This document shows positions 25,301-33,858 of a stretch of DNA of 64,000 bases, piece after piece. Position numbers and translations under genes: made by a program. The notes beneath the pieces were generated by a model. The model saw only the letters and a list, made by a program, of their open reading frames with translations, was not told where the DNA came from and searched no databases. The stretch lies in NCBI GenBank assembly GCA_024628785.1, contig CP102405.1:1488001-1552000 (forward strand), read 5' to 3'. The stretch comes from Fusobacteria bacterium ZRK30 (lineage in GTDB: Bacteria > Fusobacteriota > Fusobacteriia > Fusobacteriales > Fusobacteriaceae). Numbering within the stretch: the stretch's first letter is position 1; every line of letters begins with the position of its first letter.

Positions 25301-26661
25301 GAAAAGAAAACGTATTTAAAGCCGGAACTATCTCTACTTTGGCAGAAAGAAATGCCTATGGTTATGTGAGAAAATTTTCAGAAGAAAATAGCCAGCCCAT
25401 GAGAGGGGCCGAGATGGAAAGATTAGCTAAAAAATGTGAAGGGGTCAAAAAGACCACAGGACAGCATCCTGGTGGAATGATCATCGTTCCTGAGGGGAAA
25501 TCTATCTATGATTTCACCCCTGTGCAAAGGCCTGCAAATGATCAAAAATCTACTTCCATAACTACCCATTATGATTACCATGTAATGGATGAACAGCTGG
25601 TTAAACTAGATATATTAGGGCATGATGATCCCACAACAATTAAATTATTACAGGATTTAACAGGAGTTAATGTTTATGATATACCATTAACTGATCCGGA
25701 AACTCTTAAGCTTTTTTCTACTACTGAATCATTAGGAGTAACTCCTGATGAAATTGGTTCGATAGTTGGGACCTATGGGGTACCAGAATTCGGAACTGGA
25801 TTTGTAAGGCAGATGTTGGTTGACACTAAGCCAACAACTTTTTCAGAACTTTGTCGTATATCAGGACTGTCCCATGGAACAGATGTTTGGCTGAACAATG
25901 CCCAAGATTTTGTTCGTCAGGGAGAAGCGACCTTATCAGAGATTATTTCAGTAAGAGACGATATTATGAACTTCCTTATTGATTCAGGGATCGAAAAAGG
26001 ATTGGCCTTTAAGATTATGGAATTTGTCAGAAAGGGAAGACCCAGTAAAGAACCCGATACTTGGGAGGAATATTCAAATGTCATGAAGGGGAGAAAAGTT
26101 CCTTCTTGGTATATAGAGTCATGTAAGAGGATAAAGTATATGTTCCCTAAAGGACATGCAGTAGCCTATGTTATGATGTCTGTAAGAATTGCATATTTCA
26201 AAGTTCACTATCCTCAAGCCTTTTATACTGCATACTTAAGTAGAAAAGCTGATGATTTTGATTCTGACTTTATGCTTACTTTAGATGGGGTAAAAAGTAA
26301 GATAAAAGAACTAAATAATGAACCCCGAATGGACGTAAGACAGAAGGGGCAGATGGCACTGTCTGAGATTATTCTAGAGATGAATGCTCGTAAAATAGAA
26401 TTTTTAGGAGTAGATGTCTATAAATCTGATGGTTTCAAATTTAAGATCGAAGATGGGAAGATAAGATTGCCTCTTCTTGCTGTAAATGGATTAGGTGCAG
26501 CAGTGGTTGAAAATATGCTGAATGAACGTACTGGGAGAACTTTTTCATCCTATGAAGATCTTAAGAGGAGAACCAAAGCTTCAGCTACAATAATTGAGAA
26601 ATTAAAAGAATTGGGAGCAATAGAAGGGCTTAGTGATACAGATCAAAGAAGTTTATTCTAA
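22309..26661 (+). CDS. polC: DNA polymerase III alpha subunit, PolC type
   Basis: 1450 residues, the usual PolC length. An N-terminal domain is followed by an OB fold (~235-330), a PHP domain beginning ELHAHTKMSDMAGLID (~343), and an inserted DnaQ-like 3'-5' exonuclease (YIVFDIETTGFDPHNDEVTE, ~430). A second PHP part follows, then the polymerase core with GSRGSVGSSLVAFM (~898), a CPEC..CPEC zinc module (~924-955) and VPDIDLNFSG carrying catalytic Asp residues. PolC copies the chromosome with built-in proofreading and is shared by Firmicutes and Fusobacteria. In the PHP domain the usual ITDH is ITDF, removing one metal ligand. GGGAGG precedes the start. It is monocistronic. Confidence 0.97.
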   Translation: MPRNIVKIRPKKNLFESVGVKNIELKEIIVYEKLKKIELLCVVKNPHNLDELDLIQKEINKKFGDKLELDLGVEFEAANLTKMDIKLVVERIIKELKTTSAPSRSFLHLYRIYIHDQHIDIELKDQVSLDNLIKAEVDIKLNTRLGKYGINNLDIRLLVGDFTKEVRDMDDEIIRITKEQIERSNKEIQLRNPAKQEVEQPKRTEPRDMEKVKIIESSEGKKILFGRGMIKGSTNDFLEFNEIYPGEVCTLEGEVFKVEQIEIKNKWRIVKFGMTNHKDSISIKIFTKIENKVDIKAGMWVKVKGKKENDQYTNNEDILAATNVNAIDSKTVVRKDDAEIKRIELHAHTKMSDMAGLIDAKDLIKHAHSWGHKAIAITDFGVTHSYPFAFNAAKRMEDFKVIMGCEAYVVDDAVKMVKNAKDNVIEDETYIVFDIETTGFDPHNDEVTEIGAVKLKGTKVIDRFSTFVNPNKPIPENIVKLTGITDEMVADAPQIEEVLPKFLEFSKDATMVAHNAKFDIGFIQTKLKARLDQNYDPAVIDTLLWGRNILKELKRHNLKAMAKHLGVELDNHHRAVDDAEATAHIFVKMMNMVLTKGAYKLSEIDNVYETDVKLMDTFNTMILVKNQKGLRNLYELVSRAHIDFYGQKKPRIPKSLLTELREGLILASSGSGTFRNEGELTKAYLRGTAKSEIEELAKYYDYFEIHPRGTYTELVEKKEVESYNSIIEMNKYFVELAEKQGKIVVATGDVQYLNPDEHLTRSVLRYGSGMAFNSWQYDNQLYFRTTNEMIEEFSYLGEKIANDVVIDNTHKINEMIEKVQPIPDGFYPPKMDNAEEEVRDMTYNKAYKIYGNPLPVHIEKRIDRELKAIIGNGFAVLYLSAQKLVKESLDNGYLVGSRGSVGSSLVAFMMDITEVNALYPHYVCPECQYSEFMDKEGSGVDLPPKKCPECSSELTRDGHSIPFEVFMGFNGDKVPDIDLNFSGEYQGAVHKYCEVLFGKENVFKAGTISTLAERNAYGYVRKFSEENSQPMRGAEMERLAKKCEGVKKTTGQHPGGMIIVPEGKSIYDFTPVQRPANDQKSTSITTHYDYHVMDEQLVKLDILGHDDPTTIKLLQDLTGVNVYDIPLTDPETLKLFSTTESLGVTPDEIGSIVGTYGVPEFGTGFVRQMLVDTKPTTFSELCRISGLSHGTDVWLNNAQDFVRQGEATLSEIISVRDDIMNFLIDSGIEKGLAFKIMEFVRKGRPSKEPDTWEEYSNVMKGRKVPSWYIESCKRIKYMFPKGHAVAYVMMSVRIAYFKVHYPQAFYTAYLSRKADDFDSDFMLTLDGVKSKIKELNNEPRMDVRQKGQMALSEIILEMNARKIEFLGVDVYKSDGFKFKIEDGKIRLPLLAVNGLGAAVVENMLNERTGRTFSSYEDLKRRTKASATIIEKLKELGAIEGLSDTDQRSLF

Positions 26662-26711
26662 AAAATAATGTTATAAAATATCTAATCAGTTAAAAATCAA
26701 CTTTTATAGGT

Positions 26712-26747
26712 ACTAAAAAAAGAGTGAATATTCACTCTTTTTTTAGT
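26712..26747. terminator. Bidirectional terminator between polC and the PTS IIA gene
   Basis: A perfect 36-bp palindrome with A7 and T7 flanks (stem core AAAGAGTGAA/TTCACTCTTT). It terminates both converging genes. Confidence 0.9.
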
Positions 26748-26750
26748 ATT

Positions 26751-27248
26751 TTATTTAAGGGTTACTTTCATAAGTGGAGCTCCTACTTCTACTTTTTCTC
26801 CAGGCTTCACTAATAATTCTATATGATCTACATTATCGTCACTTACAATTATTGGTGTGATTATAGACTTGGCATTTTCTTTCAGATAATCTAAGTCATA
26901 GCTCACTAATTTGTCTCCGACTTCCACCATCTTTTTAGGAGATAGTTCCACAACTCTTTCAAATCCTTTTCCTTCCAAAAGAGATGTTCCTACACCGAAA
27001 TGGATAACAATATAGACACCTTTTTTAGGTTCGAAAATTAAAAGGTGATTAGTCTTAAATATCTCCACCTTGGAAGATATTGGAGCATAGATCTCTCCAG
27101 GCTCAGGAACGATAGCACACCCGTCTCCGATAATATTACTTGTAAAAACATTATCCGGCACTTCATTTAGATCTAAAACTTCACCTTTAAGAGGTGAATA
27201 TATTAATATTTCTTTATTTTTTTTAAACATATTTTTCAAACTCATCAT
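26751..27248 (-). CDS. crr: PTS glucose-type EIIA protein (Crr-like)
   Basis: 165 residues, a free-standing IIA-Glc domain. VIHFGVGTSLLEGKGFERV carries the phosphorylated His (His83) and FKTNHLL the supporting His68; GDGCAIVPEPGEIYAPISSKV is the N-terminal beta-sandwich. It accepts phosphate from HPr and passes it to sugar-specific IIB domains. As a separate protein it may also have regulatory roles as in enteric bacteria, but this is inference. Start Met-Met: either codon suits the ribosome site AGGAGG. It lies 24 bases downstream of the antiporter gene, probably co-transcribed. Confidence 0.92.
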   Translation of the reverse strand: MMSLKNMFKKNKEILIYSPLKGEVLDLNEVPDNVFTSNIIGDGCAIVPEPGEIYAPISSKVEIFKTNHLLIFEPKKGVYIVIHFGVGTSLLEGKGFERVVELSPKKMVEVGDKLVSYDLDYLKENAKSIITPIIVSDDNVDHIELLVKPGEKVEVGAPLMKVTLK

Positions 27249-27272
27249 AACAATATTCCTCCTATAAATTTA

Positions 27273-28298
27273 CTATGCACCTTTTATTACGCTATACATA
27301 TAACCTATGTATACTACGACCAATATAATTCCCGTTAATCTACCTATTTTTTTATTTAATATAGCAAAGGCTCCTACCAGGATTGTAGCCATTCCTACAT
27401 TCATAGCATCTGTAATCATAGCTGGGTCTACCACGATTGGTTTTATAGCCATAGATGCACCTAGAGTAAATAAGATATTAAAGGTATTAGACCCAACTAT
27501 ATTTCCAATTACAATTCCCTGCTGACCCTTTCTAGCTGCCATGATACATACTACAAATTCAGGAAGTGATGTTCCTACTCCTACAATGGTAAGACCGACT
27601 AAATGTTTGCTCATTCCAAAGGTAGTAGCAATCTCAGATGCGTATTCGATAACCATATCTCCGCCTTTTACTACAGCAATAAGACCGACTACGATCATTG
27701 CGATATCCTTAGAAAGATGTTTCACAGATGGTTTTTTTTCGTTTTTACCACGTAGAAATTTATTTAACTTAAAAGTCCCTTCTGCAATCTCATAGATCAT
27801 CATCTTTTTCTCTTTATATTTCTGGTCTATCAATGATTTTCCTATAGTCTCCTTAACAAAATAAGCAAATATCAATATTAATATTATACCATCAATTCTA
27901 CTAAGATTTTGATCAAATCCTAAAAGTGTTCCATCAAAGGCTAAAAACGGCAGTAGAGTTGCAGCAACTATAGCCAATGGAAAGTCAAATGTGGCTAACT
28001 TATCGTCTATTATCATAGGTTTGAATATAGCAATTGCTCCTACTATGAATAAAATATTAAATACATTTGATCCTACTATATTTCCAACTGCCATCTCATT
28101 GGAATTATTAACAATAGCAGCCATATTAACTGCAAACTCAGGGAGTGATGTTCCAAACCCTACAATAACTATCCCAATAATTAATTCTGGTATTTTAAAC
28201 GCTTTGGCGACAACTGAAGATCCCTCTATAAAAACATCTGCTCCCTTGATTAAGATAGCAAAAGATACTATCAATAAAATGTAAACCATAATACACAA
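27273..28298 (-). CDS. CaCA-family Na+/Ca2+ antiporter (YrbG-like)
   Basis: 341 residues, about ten membrane segments in two inverted halves. Each half has the alpha-repeat signature: GFGTSLPEFAVNMAA with GNIVGSNVFNILF (~47-90) and GVGTSLPEFVVCIMAA with GNIVGSNTFNILF (~235-280). The conserved Glu/Asn residues of both alpha repeats that bind cation are present. It exchanges Na+ (or K+/H+) for Ca2+ at the inner membrane. A soluble basic loop (~165-200) separates the halves. AGGAGGTTGTGT precedes the start; it is first gene of a unit with the PTS IIA gene. Confidence 0.93.
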   Translation of the reverse strand: MCIMVYILLIVSFAILIKGADVFIEGSSVVAKAFKIPELIIGIVIVGFGTSLPEFAVNMAAIVNNSNEMAVGNIVGSNVFNILFIVGAIAIFKPMIIDDKLATFDFPLAIVAATLLPFLAFDGTLLGFDQNLSRIDGIILILIFAYFVKETIGKSLIDQKYKEKKMMIYEIAEGTFKLNKFLRGKNEKKPSVKHLSKDIAMIVVGLIAVVKGGDMVIEYASEIATTFGMSKHLVGLTIVGVGTSLPEFVVCIMAARKGQQGIVIGNIVGSNTFNILFTLGASMAIKPIVVDPAMITDAMNVGMATILVGAFAILNKKIGRLTGIILVVVYIGYMYSVIKGA

Positions 28299-28577
28299 CC
28301 TCCTAAAATTTTATAATTTTTTTAATTTTTGTTACTCTTTTTTTCGGCAAATCTCATTATACTCCTTTTTTTTTTTAAGTCAAGAAAAAAAACGATTTTC
28401 AAACATGTTCTTTTTCAGTTTTTTTAATTTTTTTTTAATTATTTATTAATAAAAATTAATTTTTTTAGTGATATCAAGGGTTTGAGGAACACATAAAAAT
28501 TTTATATAGAGTATATAAATAGAGTATATAAAAATTTTTTTTTTCAGATCTGGATTCTTTCCTCTTTTAAAAAATTA

Positions 28578-28607
28578 TTGTTAAAGTAACTAAAAATATG
28601 GTATAAT
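28578..28607 (+). promoter_or_regulatory. Upstream promoter P1 of rpsT
   Basis: -35 TTGTTA (28578-28583), 18-base spacer, -10 TATAAT (28602-28607). It gives a ~160-base leader. 28299-28577 is extremely A/T rich and holds nothing else I can support. Confidence 0.6.
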
Positions 28608-28686
28608 ATTTTCGGTCTATTGTACAATATTGGTCTCTAATCTTGTTATTTACTTACCAAATTAACCTCATTAGTTAAGAAGTATC

Positions 28687-28715
28687 TTGACGTTTCTTGT
28701 GATGTATGATATCAT
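28687..28715 (+). promoter_or_regulatory. Downstream promoter P2 of rpsT
   Basis: -35 TTGACG (28687-28692), 17-base spacer, -10 TATCAT (28710-28715). Two tandem promoters in front of rpsT parallel the arrangement known in E. coli. Confidence 0.55.
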
Positions 28716-28772
28716 TGCGAGGTAAAATATTATTTTAAATATTAAATTTTTAAATTCTTAGGAGGAATTAAT

Positions 28773-29033
28773 TTGGCACATACTAAATCAGGTAGAAAAA
28801 GAATAAGAACGGCAGAAAGAAACAGAGTGAGAAATCAAGCTGTAAAATCTAGAACTAAAACTATGGTAAAGAAATTATTAACAGCTATCGAAGCTAAAGA
28901 TGCAGAAGCAGCGAAAGCAGCATTATCTGTAACTTACAAAGAGTTAGATAAAGCAGTTACTAAAGGTGTTTTCAAGAAGAACACTGTATCAAGAAAGAAA
29001 GCTAGATTAGCTGCTGCAGTTAACGCTTTATAA
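28773..29033 (+). CDS. rpsT: Small ribosomal subunit protein bS20
   Basis: 86 residues, typical S20 length. It opens AHTKSGRKRIRTAERNRVRN after a TTG start (also used by E. coli rpsT, where it supports autoregulation) and is rich in Lys/Arg/Ala helices that bind 16S rRNA. AGGAGG lies 8 bases ahead. It is monocistronic, with two promoters and a strong terminator (29054-29087). Codon choice is noticeably biased towards GCT/GTA/AAA, as expected for a highly expressed gene. Confidence 0.97.
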   Translation: MAHTKSGRKRIRTAERNRVRNQAVKSRTKTMVKKLLTAIEAKDAEAAKAALSVTYKELDKAVTKGVFKKNTVSRKKARLAAAVNAL

Positions 29034-29053
29034 TTACCTGTAATAACAGAGAC

Positions 29054-29087
29054 TAAAAAGGAGTTGAATTTTCAACTCCTTTTTTAT
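29054..29087 (+). terminator. rpsT terminator
   Basis: AAAAAGGAGTTGA / TCAACTCCTTTTT stem plus T run. Confidence 0.9.
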
Positions 29088-29103
29088 TATCTTTTAACTC
29101 AGT

Positions 29104-29676
29104 TTAATTTACTTTTTTTATTTTTTTATAATGTTTTTCCGGATAATCAAAACTATACCAAATAAGGTATAGAGTTATAGGTGTCCCAAGAATAAAGTTT
29201 ATATAATACAAAGTATCAAATGACCAGCTCATTAACCCAAATCCTTTTATAACAACTTTCAAGATAAAGAAGACAAACCATATGATCGTAACTCTTCTAA
29301 ATGCCGGTTTAAGAATATAAAAATCCTCCTCTCTTTCACACAGGTCTTTAGCCAAATAAGAAACAATATCTTTTTTTATTACCAGTGATCCTCCGAATAC
29401 AAGTGTGTACAACAAATTAGAGATCAATGGGTATACATAGTATACTTTAGGATTTTTAAAAACAAAGCTTATTATTGTCTGACTGACTAAAGAAAATATA
29501 CCTAAATAACTAAAAGGTTTTAGCTTCCTAAGTTTAATATATTCTTGAATGTATATTGTTAACCCAATGCCAAAACTACTTAAAACTGCCCATGAAAATG
29601 AAATGTGCTTATATATCACCATAAATATTATTGCAGGGATTATCTCTCGTAAGATCTCTCTATGTTTAGTATTCAC
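29104..29676 (-). CDS. VC0807-like multi-pass membrane protein
   Basis: 190 residues with about six hydrophobic segments (EIIPAIIFMVIY, WAVLSSFGIGLTIYI, LGIFSLVSQTIISFVF, LISNLLYTLVFGGSLVI, TIIWFVFFILKVVI, LYYINFILGTPITLYLIWY). The polar FSYLGIFSLVSQ and RRVTIIWF pattern resembles the VC0807/intracellular-septation-like family. Its start overlaps the end of the upstream gene by 11 bases, so it is translationally coupled to the LytTR/DUF3021 pair. It may be a target or cofactor of that regulator; the actual function is unknown. Confidence 0.6.
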   Translation of the reverse strand: MNTKHREILREIIPAIIFMVIYKHISFSWAVLSSFGIGLTIYIQEYIKLRKLKPFSYLGIFSLVSQTIISFVFKNPKVYYVYPLISNLLYTLVFGGSLVIKKDIVSYLAKDLCEREEDFYILKPAFRRVTIIWFVFFILKVVIKGFGLMSWSFDTLYYINFILGTPITLYLIWYSFDYPEKHYKKIKKVN

Positions 29677-30073
29677 GATTTTCTCTTCTAGATTTTAAAC
29701 TTTTCTGATAATTTTTATATGTTAAGTAATTTATGATCAGAATTATTAAATAAATTATAACTATTTTTTTCATTGTATAGGTTAAGATAGCTGTTTCTCT
29801 AATATTAAAAAGTACTGCTACTAAAGCTCCAATTAATGGGATCTCTATAGATGCCCTCATAACTACCCTGATTAAATAATTTTTATATTTTTTTAATGGT
29901 ATATAATCATAGGCTCGCTGAACTATCATAACTATAATAAATGTCTTTAAGATATCTATTCCAATTTGATTATTCCCTAGCATCATAAAAATCACATAAA
30001 AAAAACAGACTTCTTTAAGAATTGAATAACAATCCCTTAAAAATTCCTTTGTCAGATTAAATTTTGTTTCCAT
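29666..30073 (-). CDS. DUF3021-like membrane protein paired with a LytTR regulator
   Basis: 135 residues, four hydrophobic segments, no enzyme motif. Small four-TM DUF3021 proteins are typically encoded directly downstream of a stand-alone LytTR transcription factor, as here (gap of 11 bases). In such pairs the membrane protein usually restrains or senses for the DNA-binding partner. Basic C-terminus KSLKSRRENREY. The assignment rests on context plus topology more than on motif. Confidence 0.6.
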   Translation of the reverse strand: METKFNLTKEFLRDCYSILKEVCFFYVIFMMLGNNQIGIDILKTFIIVMIVQRAYDYIPLKKYKNYLIRVVMRASIEIPLIGALVAVLFNIRETAILTYTMKKIVIIYLIILIINYLTYKNYQKSLKSRRENREY

Positions 30074-30084
30074 ATTTATCCTCC

Positions 30085-30561
30085 TTAAAACATCTTATCA
30101 AAATTTTTTCTATATCCCCTGGTTACTTCTAATGAACTTTCATCATCAAGTTCCAATAAAAGTTTTCTATTCATAAGGGGTATTACCCTCTCTATTCTAT
30201 TGAAATTTACAATTTGTGATTTATTTATTCTGATAAACCTTCTTGCATAGAGCTCCCTTTCATAATATTCAAGTGTTTCGTATGTATAACCTTCACCTTT
30301 ATCTGTATAAAAATATGTTTTTTTATCCACTTTTTCAATTAAAATCACTTCAGGATATTCTACGAGTACCCTACCCCTCTCACTTTTAAGATAGAAATTT
30401 TCAATTTTCATACTTTTTTCTAGTATATCTATCAATGGAATAAGGTGTTCTTCCTCTTTAAAGATTATACCTATATTTTCATTAGAAGAAATTCCATCTT
30501 TTATCACTTTAATTTTTTCCAGACCCAGCTTTTTTAATATTTCTTTTAATTTAGATACCAT
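30085..30561 (-). CDS. LytTR-domain transcription factor
   Basis: 158 residues. Residues ~65-158 are a LytTR DNA-binding domain: KTYFYTDKGEGYTYETLEYYERE, then RRFIRINKSQIVNFNRIERV and LEVTRGYRKNF. The N-terminal ~60 residues are a short alpha/beta lead-in, not a receiver domain, so control is likely through the downstream DUF3021 membrane protein. It is first gene of a three-gene minus-strand unit and probably autoregulates it. No clear LytTR direct repeat was found upstream. Confidence 0.85.
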   Translation of the reverse strand: MVSKLKEILKKLGLEKIKVIKDGISSNENIGIIFKEEEHLIPLIDILEKSMKIENFYLKSERGRVLVEYPEVILIEKVDKKTYFYTDKGEGYTYETLEYYERELYARRFIRINKSQIVNFNRIERVIPLMNRKLLLELDDESSLEVTRGYRKNFDKMF

Positions 30562-30813
30562 AAATTCACCTCCTCAGCGCCTATGATGATTTTACCTTTA
30601 TTTTTTATTTATCACAACTTTCCTGCCCTATGTTACATCTTTTTAAGGATAACTTACATAAATTTATAAAAAAGCAACGTGACGATACATCCAGACAAGC
30701 ACAATTCAGATTTTTATAATCTTTTATTTATTTCATTAATTTGTCTCAAGATTTTTAAATTATAGAATAATCTCCGAAAGTGTTGGTAATATTCCTTGCA
30801 TGTATAATTTGTT

Positions 30814-30846
30814 AGATAAAAAAAGCATAAAACCCTAAAGTTTTAT
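30814..30846 (-). terminator. queH terminator
   Basis: Minus strand: AGCATAAAAC / GTTTTATGCT stem with a short loop, then TTTTTTT. The 30562-30813 stretch has no gene; it contains the motif GCAACGTGACG at about 30674-30684, which recurs at 59801. Confidence 0.8.
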
Positions 30847-30865
30847 GCTCTACTTAATATTTAGA

Positions 30866-31528
30866 TTAATTGGATCCAACGTCACGTTGGTTTTCAGCTT
30901 CTTCCCTCTCTATTTTCGAATACACACACCCGCAATAATCTTGACGATAAAGATTATGATCACGGGATAACTCTATGGATCTTTTATATCCATTCTTTTT
31001 CTTGAAATCAGCTCTTAAGAATTTAATTCCTAATTTTTCTTCTAATTCTATTCCGATTTGATTTATTTTTTGCCCATTTTTTAATGGGCTGATAGAAAGT
31101 GCAGTGGTAAAGTAGTCATAGTTTAACTCCTTTGCTATTTTTGCTGTCTGGGTAAGCCTCAGGTCGAAACATTCAAAACAACGTTCTCCGCCCTCTCTTA
31201 CATCCTCTAAGCCCTTTATCTTATCGTAAAATTCCTTGGTATCATATGACCCACCTAAAAATTCTATCTTATTCTTAGCCGTTTTATTGATAGCTTTTAT
31301 AAATTCCTGCTGCTCAACATATCTTTTTTGATATTCATCATCAAAGGTTATATTCGGATTATAGTAGTATACTGTAATCTTAAAATAATCTGCTAGATAC
31401 TCCAATACATATGAGCCACATGGTGCACAACATGAATGGAGTAATAATGTCGGGATAAAATCTAATTTTTCTACCTCTTTTATCTTTTTTTCCAAGATTA
31501 CTTGATAATTTATTTTTGGTTTATTCAT
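30866..31528 (-). CDS. queH: Epoxyqueuosine reductase QueH
   Basis: 220 residues from the ATG preceded by AGGAGAC; an in-frame ATG further upstream would bury that site. The N-terminal HSCCAPCGSYVLEYL (Cys33, Cys34, Cys37) and C-terminal YRQDYCGCVYS supply the cysteines for the Fe-S/metal centre of the QueH (DUF208) family. CFECFDLRLTQTA is the central motif. It catalyses the last step of queuosine biosynthesis in tRNA, reducing epoxyqueuosine. The pathway partner tgt is also in this window (51365). Located 86 bases after holA in the same direction, so probably co-transcribed. Confidence 0.92.
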   Translation of the reverse strand: MNKPKINYQVILEKKIKEVEKLDFIPTLLLHSCCAPCGSYVLEYLADYFKITVYYYNPNITFDDEYQKRYVEQQEFIKAINKTAKNKIEFLGGSYDTKEFYDKIKGLEDVREGGERCFECFDLRLTQTAKIAKELNYDYFTTALSISPLKNGQKINQIGIELEEKLGIKFLRADFKKKNGYKRSIELSRDHNLYRQDYCGCVYSKIEREEAENQRDVGSN

Positions 31529-31613
31529 AATTTGTCTCCTGTTTAATTTTTCCAATTTTGACTTTGTTATCCTCGTCTTCTGCGAAAAGTAACAAATAAA
31601 GAATAGAAGAACT

Positions 31614-32585
31614 CTATATCTCTAAGATAAAAGTCTCTAACATTATTTCGAGTTCACCATTACCGGATTTGAATTTAGCTTCTATATCTAAAACTTTGTT
31701 TAAATATTTTTGAAGGATGACGCTGTCAAACCTCTCTATAAGAGGAAGCTTTAAAAATATAACATAGGGATGACTAAATCCCCTTTTATTCTTAAATAAG
31801 CTTTTATTCTTCTCAAATACGACTTTAAAGGTATTATAGTTTCTAGTTGATTTTATAGTCCCTTCCTCAAAAAGAACCCTTAATTTCAACAGGTTTAATA
31901 GTTCTCCTGTCAATATATTTAAAAAGAAGATATGTTCTTTTGATTTCTTCAGATGTGAGATTGTGTTTTCCTTATTTCCCTGTAAAACCTCTTTAACCAT
32001 ATCAAAAGTATTATATTCTTTGGATACAGTCAAAATATTTACAACTTTTTCAAAGGTAAAAGTATCTCCCTCTAAAAAATTATTTATTTTTTGCATCTCC
32101 TGACGAAGAACAGACAGATCTCCTCCTACCATATCTTTAAATTTTAGTGCTGTAGGTTTGTCTATGTTGAGGGTATTCATTATATAGTTAAGTGTGGTAT
32201 TTCCATCTTTGTCCGACACTTCCATTAATTTGAAGTTCCCCTCTACTTCCTTTCTTGCCTTTTTAGGGAAAGGTTTTACTTCCTTACCGAATTCGTTCAA
32301 GGAGGAGTTATATATAATAATTATATCTTTATTTAATATATTAAAATTATTCATAGCCTTAAAGAAATTCCAGATTTTATCAATTTTTTCTGCTCTTTTA
32401 AGAATTAATAGTTCCTTCCCACCAAACATAGAGTTTATGGAGATGGACTGGAAAAACAGTTCCTCCTCCTTTAGGCCGGCATCAAAGGTTCTTTGTAAAA
32501 TATTAGGTGTTTCCACTGTTAGTTTACTTAGCAGATCTTTATAAACCAACTCTGTCGTTGAATCACCTATAATTAAATAGTTCAT
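31614..32585 (-). CDS. holA: DNA polymerase III delta subunit
   Basis: 323 residues, normal HolA size. The N-terminal RecA-like part contains MFGGKELLILKRAEKI, the usual F-G-x-x-x-x-V/L-x-L-x-x-A motif. The middle (GGDLSVLRQEMQKI) is the collar approach, and the C-terminal third (FLNILTGELLNLLKLRVL... EIMLETFIL) is the helical collar domain. It opens the sliding clamp within the clamp loader. Its ATG overlaps the stop of the upstream SplB-like gene (ATGA), showing translational coupling. Confidence 0.88.
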   Translation of the reverse strand: MNYLIIGDSTTELVYKDLLSKLTVETPNILQRTFDAGLKEEELFFQSISINSMFGGKELLILKRAEKIDKIWNFFKAMNNFNILNKDIIIIYNSSLNEFGKEVKPFPKKARKEVEGNFKLMEVSDKDGNTTLNYIMNTLNIDKPTALKFKDMVGGDLSVLRQEMQKINNFLEGDTFTFEKVVNILTVSKEYNTFDMVKEVLQGNKENTISHLKKSKEHIFFLNILTGELLNLLKLRVLFEEGTIKSTRNYNTFKVVFEKNKSLFKNKRGFSHPYVIFLKLPLIERFDSVILQKYLNKVLDIEAKFKSGNGELEIMLETFILEI

Positions 32586-33598
32586 CTAACCTCCCCTTTA
32601 AAAACTTCATCCCAAATGTACTGTGGTTCCATTCCAAGATAAATATCAAACTTTCCATATTTATTTATTGAATTTACTATATTTTTATACATATCTATAC
32701 GTATTTTTTTGAAGTATCTTTCTTTCCCGTCGATTCCAACAATAAATTCATTGAAAAACAGATCTGTATTTCTTTCTGCTAATACTTTTTGACGTAATCC
32801 TTTTTTATATCTGATAGTTCCAATTCCTATATCTCTTATCTTAGTCAGATCAAGGACAGAAAATATCTCTTGGACCATATTTTTATAAGCTGAGTTACTG
32901 TCTTCAATGTCTATCATAGGATCTAGTCTAAGTCCGATAGAATAGCCATGTTTCTGGAGTTTTTTAGCAGCTGAGATACGCTCCTTTAGAGATGATGCTC
33001 CTAATTCATATCTGTCTATTACTTCTTGGGGACTAAATGTAAATGATATAAGTATATTTTTGTGAGGAGTCATTTCTAATAAGTTTTTTATATTGTGACT
33101 CTTTGTTCTCAGTTCCAAGATCAATTCCGGCCTGTCTTTAAAATATTCTATAAGATCAGAAGTAACGTTGGTAAGGTTGTCATGAACCAAAGTATCATTA
33201 ACAATCCCGGCACTTATCATAGTTCCGCTTTTATTAAATTTATCTAATTCAGCAAACATATCTTCTAAATTGACATAGAAAATAAAGGCACTGTGGTTAA
33301 AATAATCTCTCAGGTAGCAGTATAGGCAGTTAAAGGGACAGTTATTTTCATAGGATAGGTAAAACTCCTCCTTTATCTTAGATAAGTTATCATCTAAATA
33401 ATAGTTTTTTAAAAAATGTCCTTTTTTAGTGGTGAAAAGCATATACTGCTTTTCCTCTTCATTGGTTAATTTCATATCACGAATCATCTCAACAAATGTT
33501 TTTTCATCTTCTATAATTTTATATTTTTTTATCTTTTTTAAGATCTCTATTCCTTTTTTATGGTTTTTTATATCTTCTGTTATATATATTTTACTCAT
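32582..33598 (-). CDS. SplB-like radical SAM protein
   Basis: 338 residues. NCPFNCLYCYLRDYFN has the Cys-x3-Cys-x2-Cys cluster (Cys87, Cys91, Cys94) that binds the 4Fe-4S/SAM centre. Downstream GTMISAGIVNDTLVHD, LILELRTKSHNI and ILISFTFSPQEVIDRYE follow the spore photoproduct lyase (SplB)-type barrel. Fusobacteria do not sporulate, so this is one of the non-sporulation SplB-like proteins, perhaps acting on nucleic-acid damage or modification. That is inference. Co-translated with holA, suggesting a DNA-related role. AGGAG(A) ribosome site is present. Confidence 0.82.
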   Translation of the reverse strand: MSKIYITEDIKNHKKGIEILKKIKKYKIIEDEKTFVEMIRDMKLTNEEEKQYMLFTTKKGHFLKNYYLDDNLSKIKEEFYLSYENNCPFNCLYCYLRDYFNHSAFIFYVNLEDMFAELDKFNKSGTMISAGIVNDTLVHDNLTNVTSDLIEYFKDRPELILELRTKSHNIKNLLEMTPHKNILISFTFSPQEVIDRYELGASSLKERISAAKKLQKHGYSIGLRLDPMIDIEDSNSAYKNMVQEIFSVLDLTKIRDIGIGTIRYKKGLRQKVLAERNTDLFFNEFIVGIDGKERYFKKIRIDMYKNIVNSINKYGKFDIYLGMEPQYIWDEVFKGEVR

Positions 33599-33858
33599 TG
33601 CTTTCTCCTGTTTTAAATTTTTTCTGTATTATCACCTAAAGTATACTTAGTTAAAAATGTTATGAAACACTAATTATTATACTATTTTAATCAGTTTTCT
33701 TCAATGATATGATATAATAAACTTTAGATAAATGTTGATAGTTAAAAGAATAAAGTTGAATCGAAATTACGCAGATTGAAAAGTAAATTAATAATAATTT
33801 ACGATATTCAGAGTAGAAAGGTTTAAATTTATAAAATATAGCAGGAGGATGAATAAAT